Origin: Bacteroidota bacterium
GTDB lineage: Bacteria; Bacteroidota; Bacteroidia; Bacteroidales; JAAYUG01
Length of the DNA stretch: 6,176 bases
Assembly: GCA_021812865.1 (NCBI GenBank)
Contig: JAKAMP010000188.1
Coordinates: forward strand, 1-6,176
Direction: 5' to 3'
Made by a program: the position numbers and the translations under genes. The stretch's first letter is position 1. Each line of letters starts with the position of its first letter. Shown one piece after another: positions 6,144-6,176 of this stretch. The notes under the pieces are model-generated. The model saw nothing but the letters and a program-made list of their open reading frames with translations, did no database searches and was not told the DNA's origin.

Positions 6144-6176
6144 TTTTACAAAATATTCGCATATAAGTCTCAGATA

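Overview
The window looks like chromosome from a member of the Bacteroidota. The genes have moderate GC and the intergenic DNA is AT-rich. None of the start codons has a clear Shine-Dalgarno sequence. Two candidate promoters fit the Bacteroidota -7 consensus TAnnTTTG. The short DUF1338 protein and the single-domain phosphate acetyltransferase also resemble the forms typical of that phylum. The assignment rests on sequence character and remembered family resemblance, not on a database search.

Layout from left to right. (1) Positions 1-478, minus strand: the N-terminal half of phosphate acetyltransferase (pta), cut by the left edge. Its start region carries an apparent one-base insertion. (2) Positions 489-660: an AT-rich divergent spacer with a small palindrome and a candidate promoter for the next gene. 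(3) Positions 661-1470, plus strand: a DUF1338 protein of the 2-oxoadipate dioxygenase/decarboxylase (HglS) family. (4) Positions 1471-1758: a non-coding gap with a weak terminator-like hairpin. (5) Positions 1759-4713, plus strand: a 984-residue FAD plus Fe-S oxidoreductase of the YdiJ / D-2-hydroxyglutarate dehydrogenase type. (6) Positions 4714-5922, minus strand: a dicarboxylate/amino acid:cation symporter (DAACS), convergent with the oxidoreductase, with no base between the two stop codons. (7) Positions 5923-6176: an AT-rich upstream region rich in palindromes. It includes three TACA-NN-TGTA sites, the operator type of BlaI/MecI/CopY repressors, and a perfect inverted repeat with 9-bp arms.

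How the genes may work together. HglS-type enzymes convert 2-oxoadipate to D-2-hydroxyglutarate, and YdiJ-type dehydrogenases oxidise D-2-hydroxyglutarate to 2-oxoglutarate. Genes 3 and 5 could therefore be consecutive steps that drain lysine/2-aminoadipate-derived 2-oxoadipate into the TCA cycle. The transporter keeps the arginine associated with acidic substrates and could import glutamate, aspartate or a C4-dicarboxylate. Pta belongs to acetyl-CoA/acetate metabolism and points away from this group. The functional link is inference from gene family and adjacency.

The points most worth a second look are the operator array at the right edge, the HglS-YdiJ adjacency and the disrupted pta start. 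I see no mobile element, CRISPR array, tRNA or rRNA.
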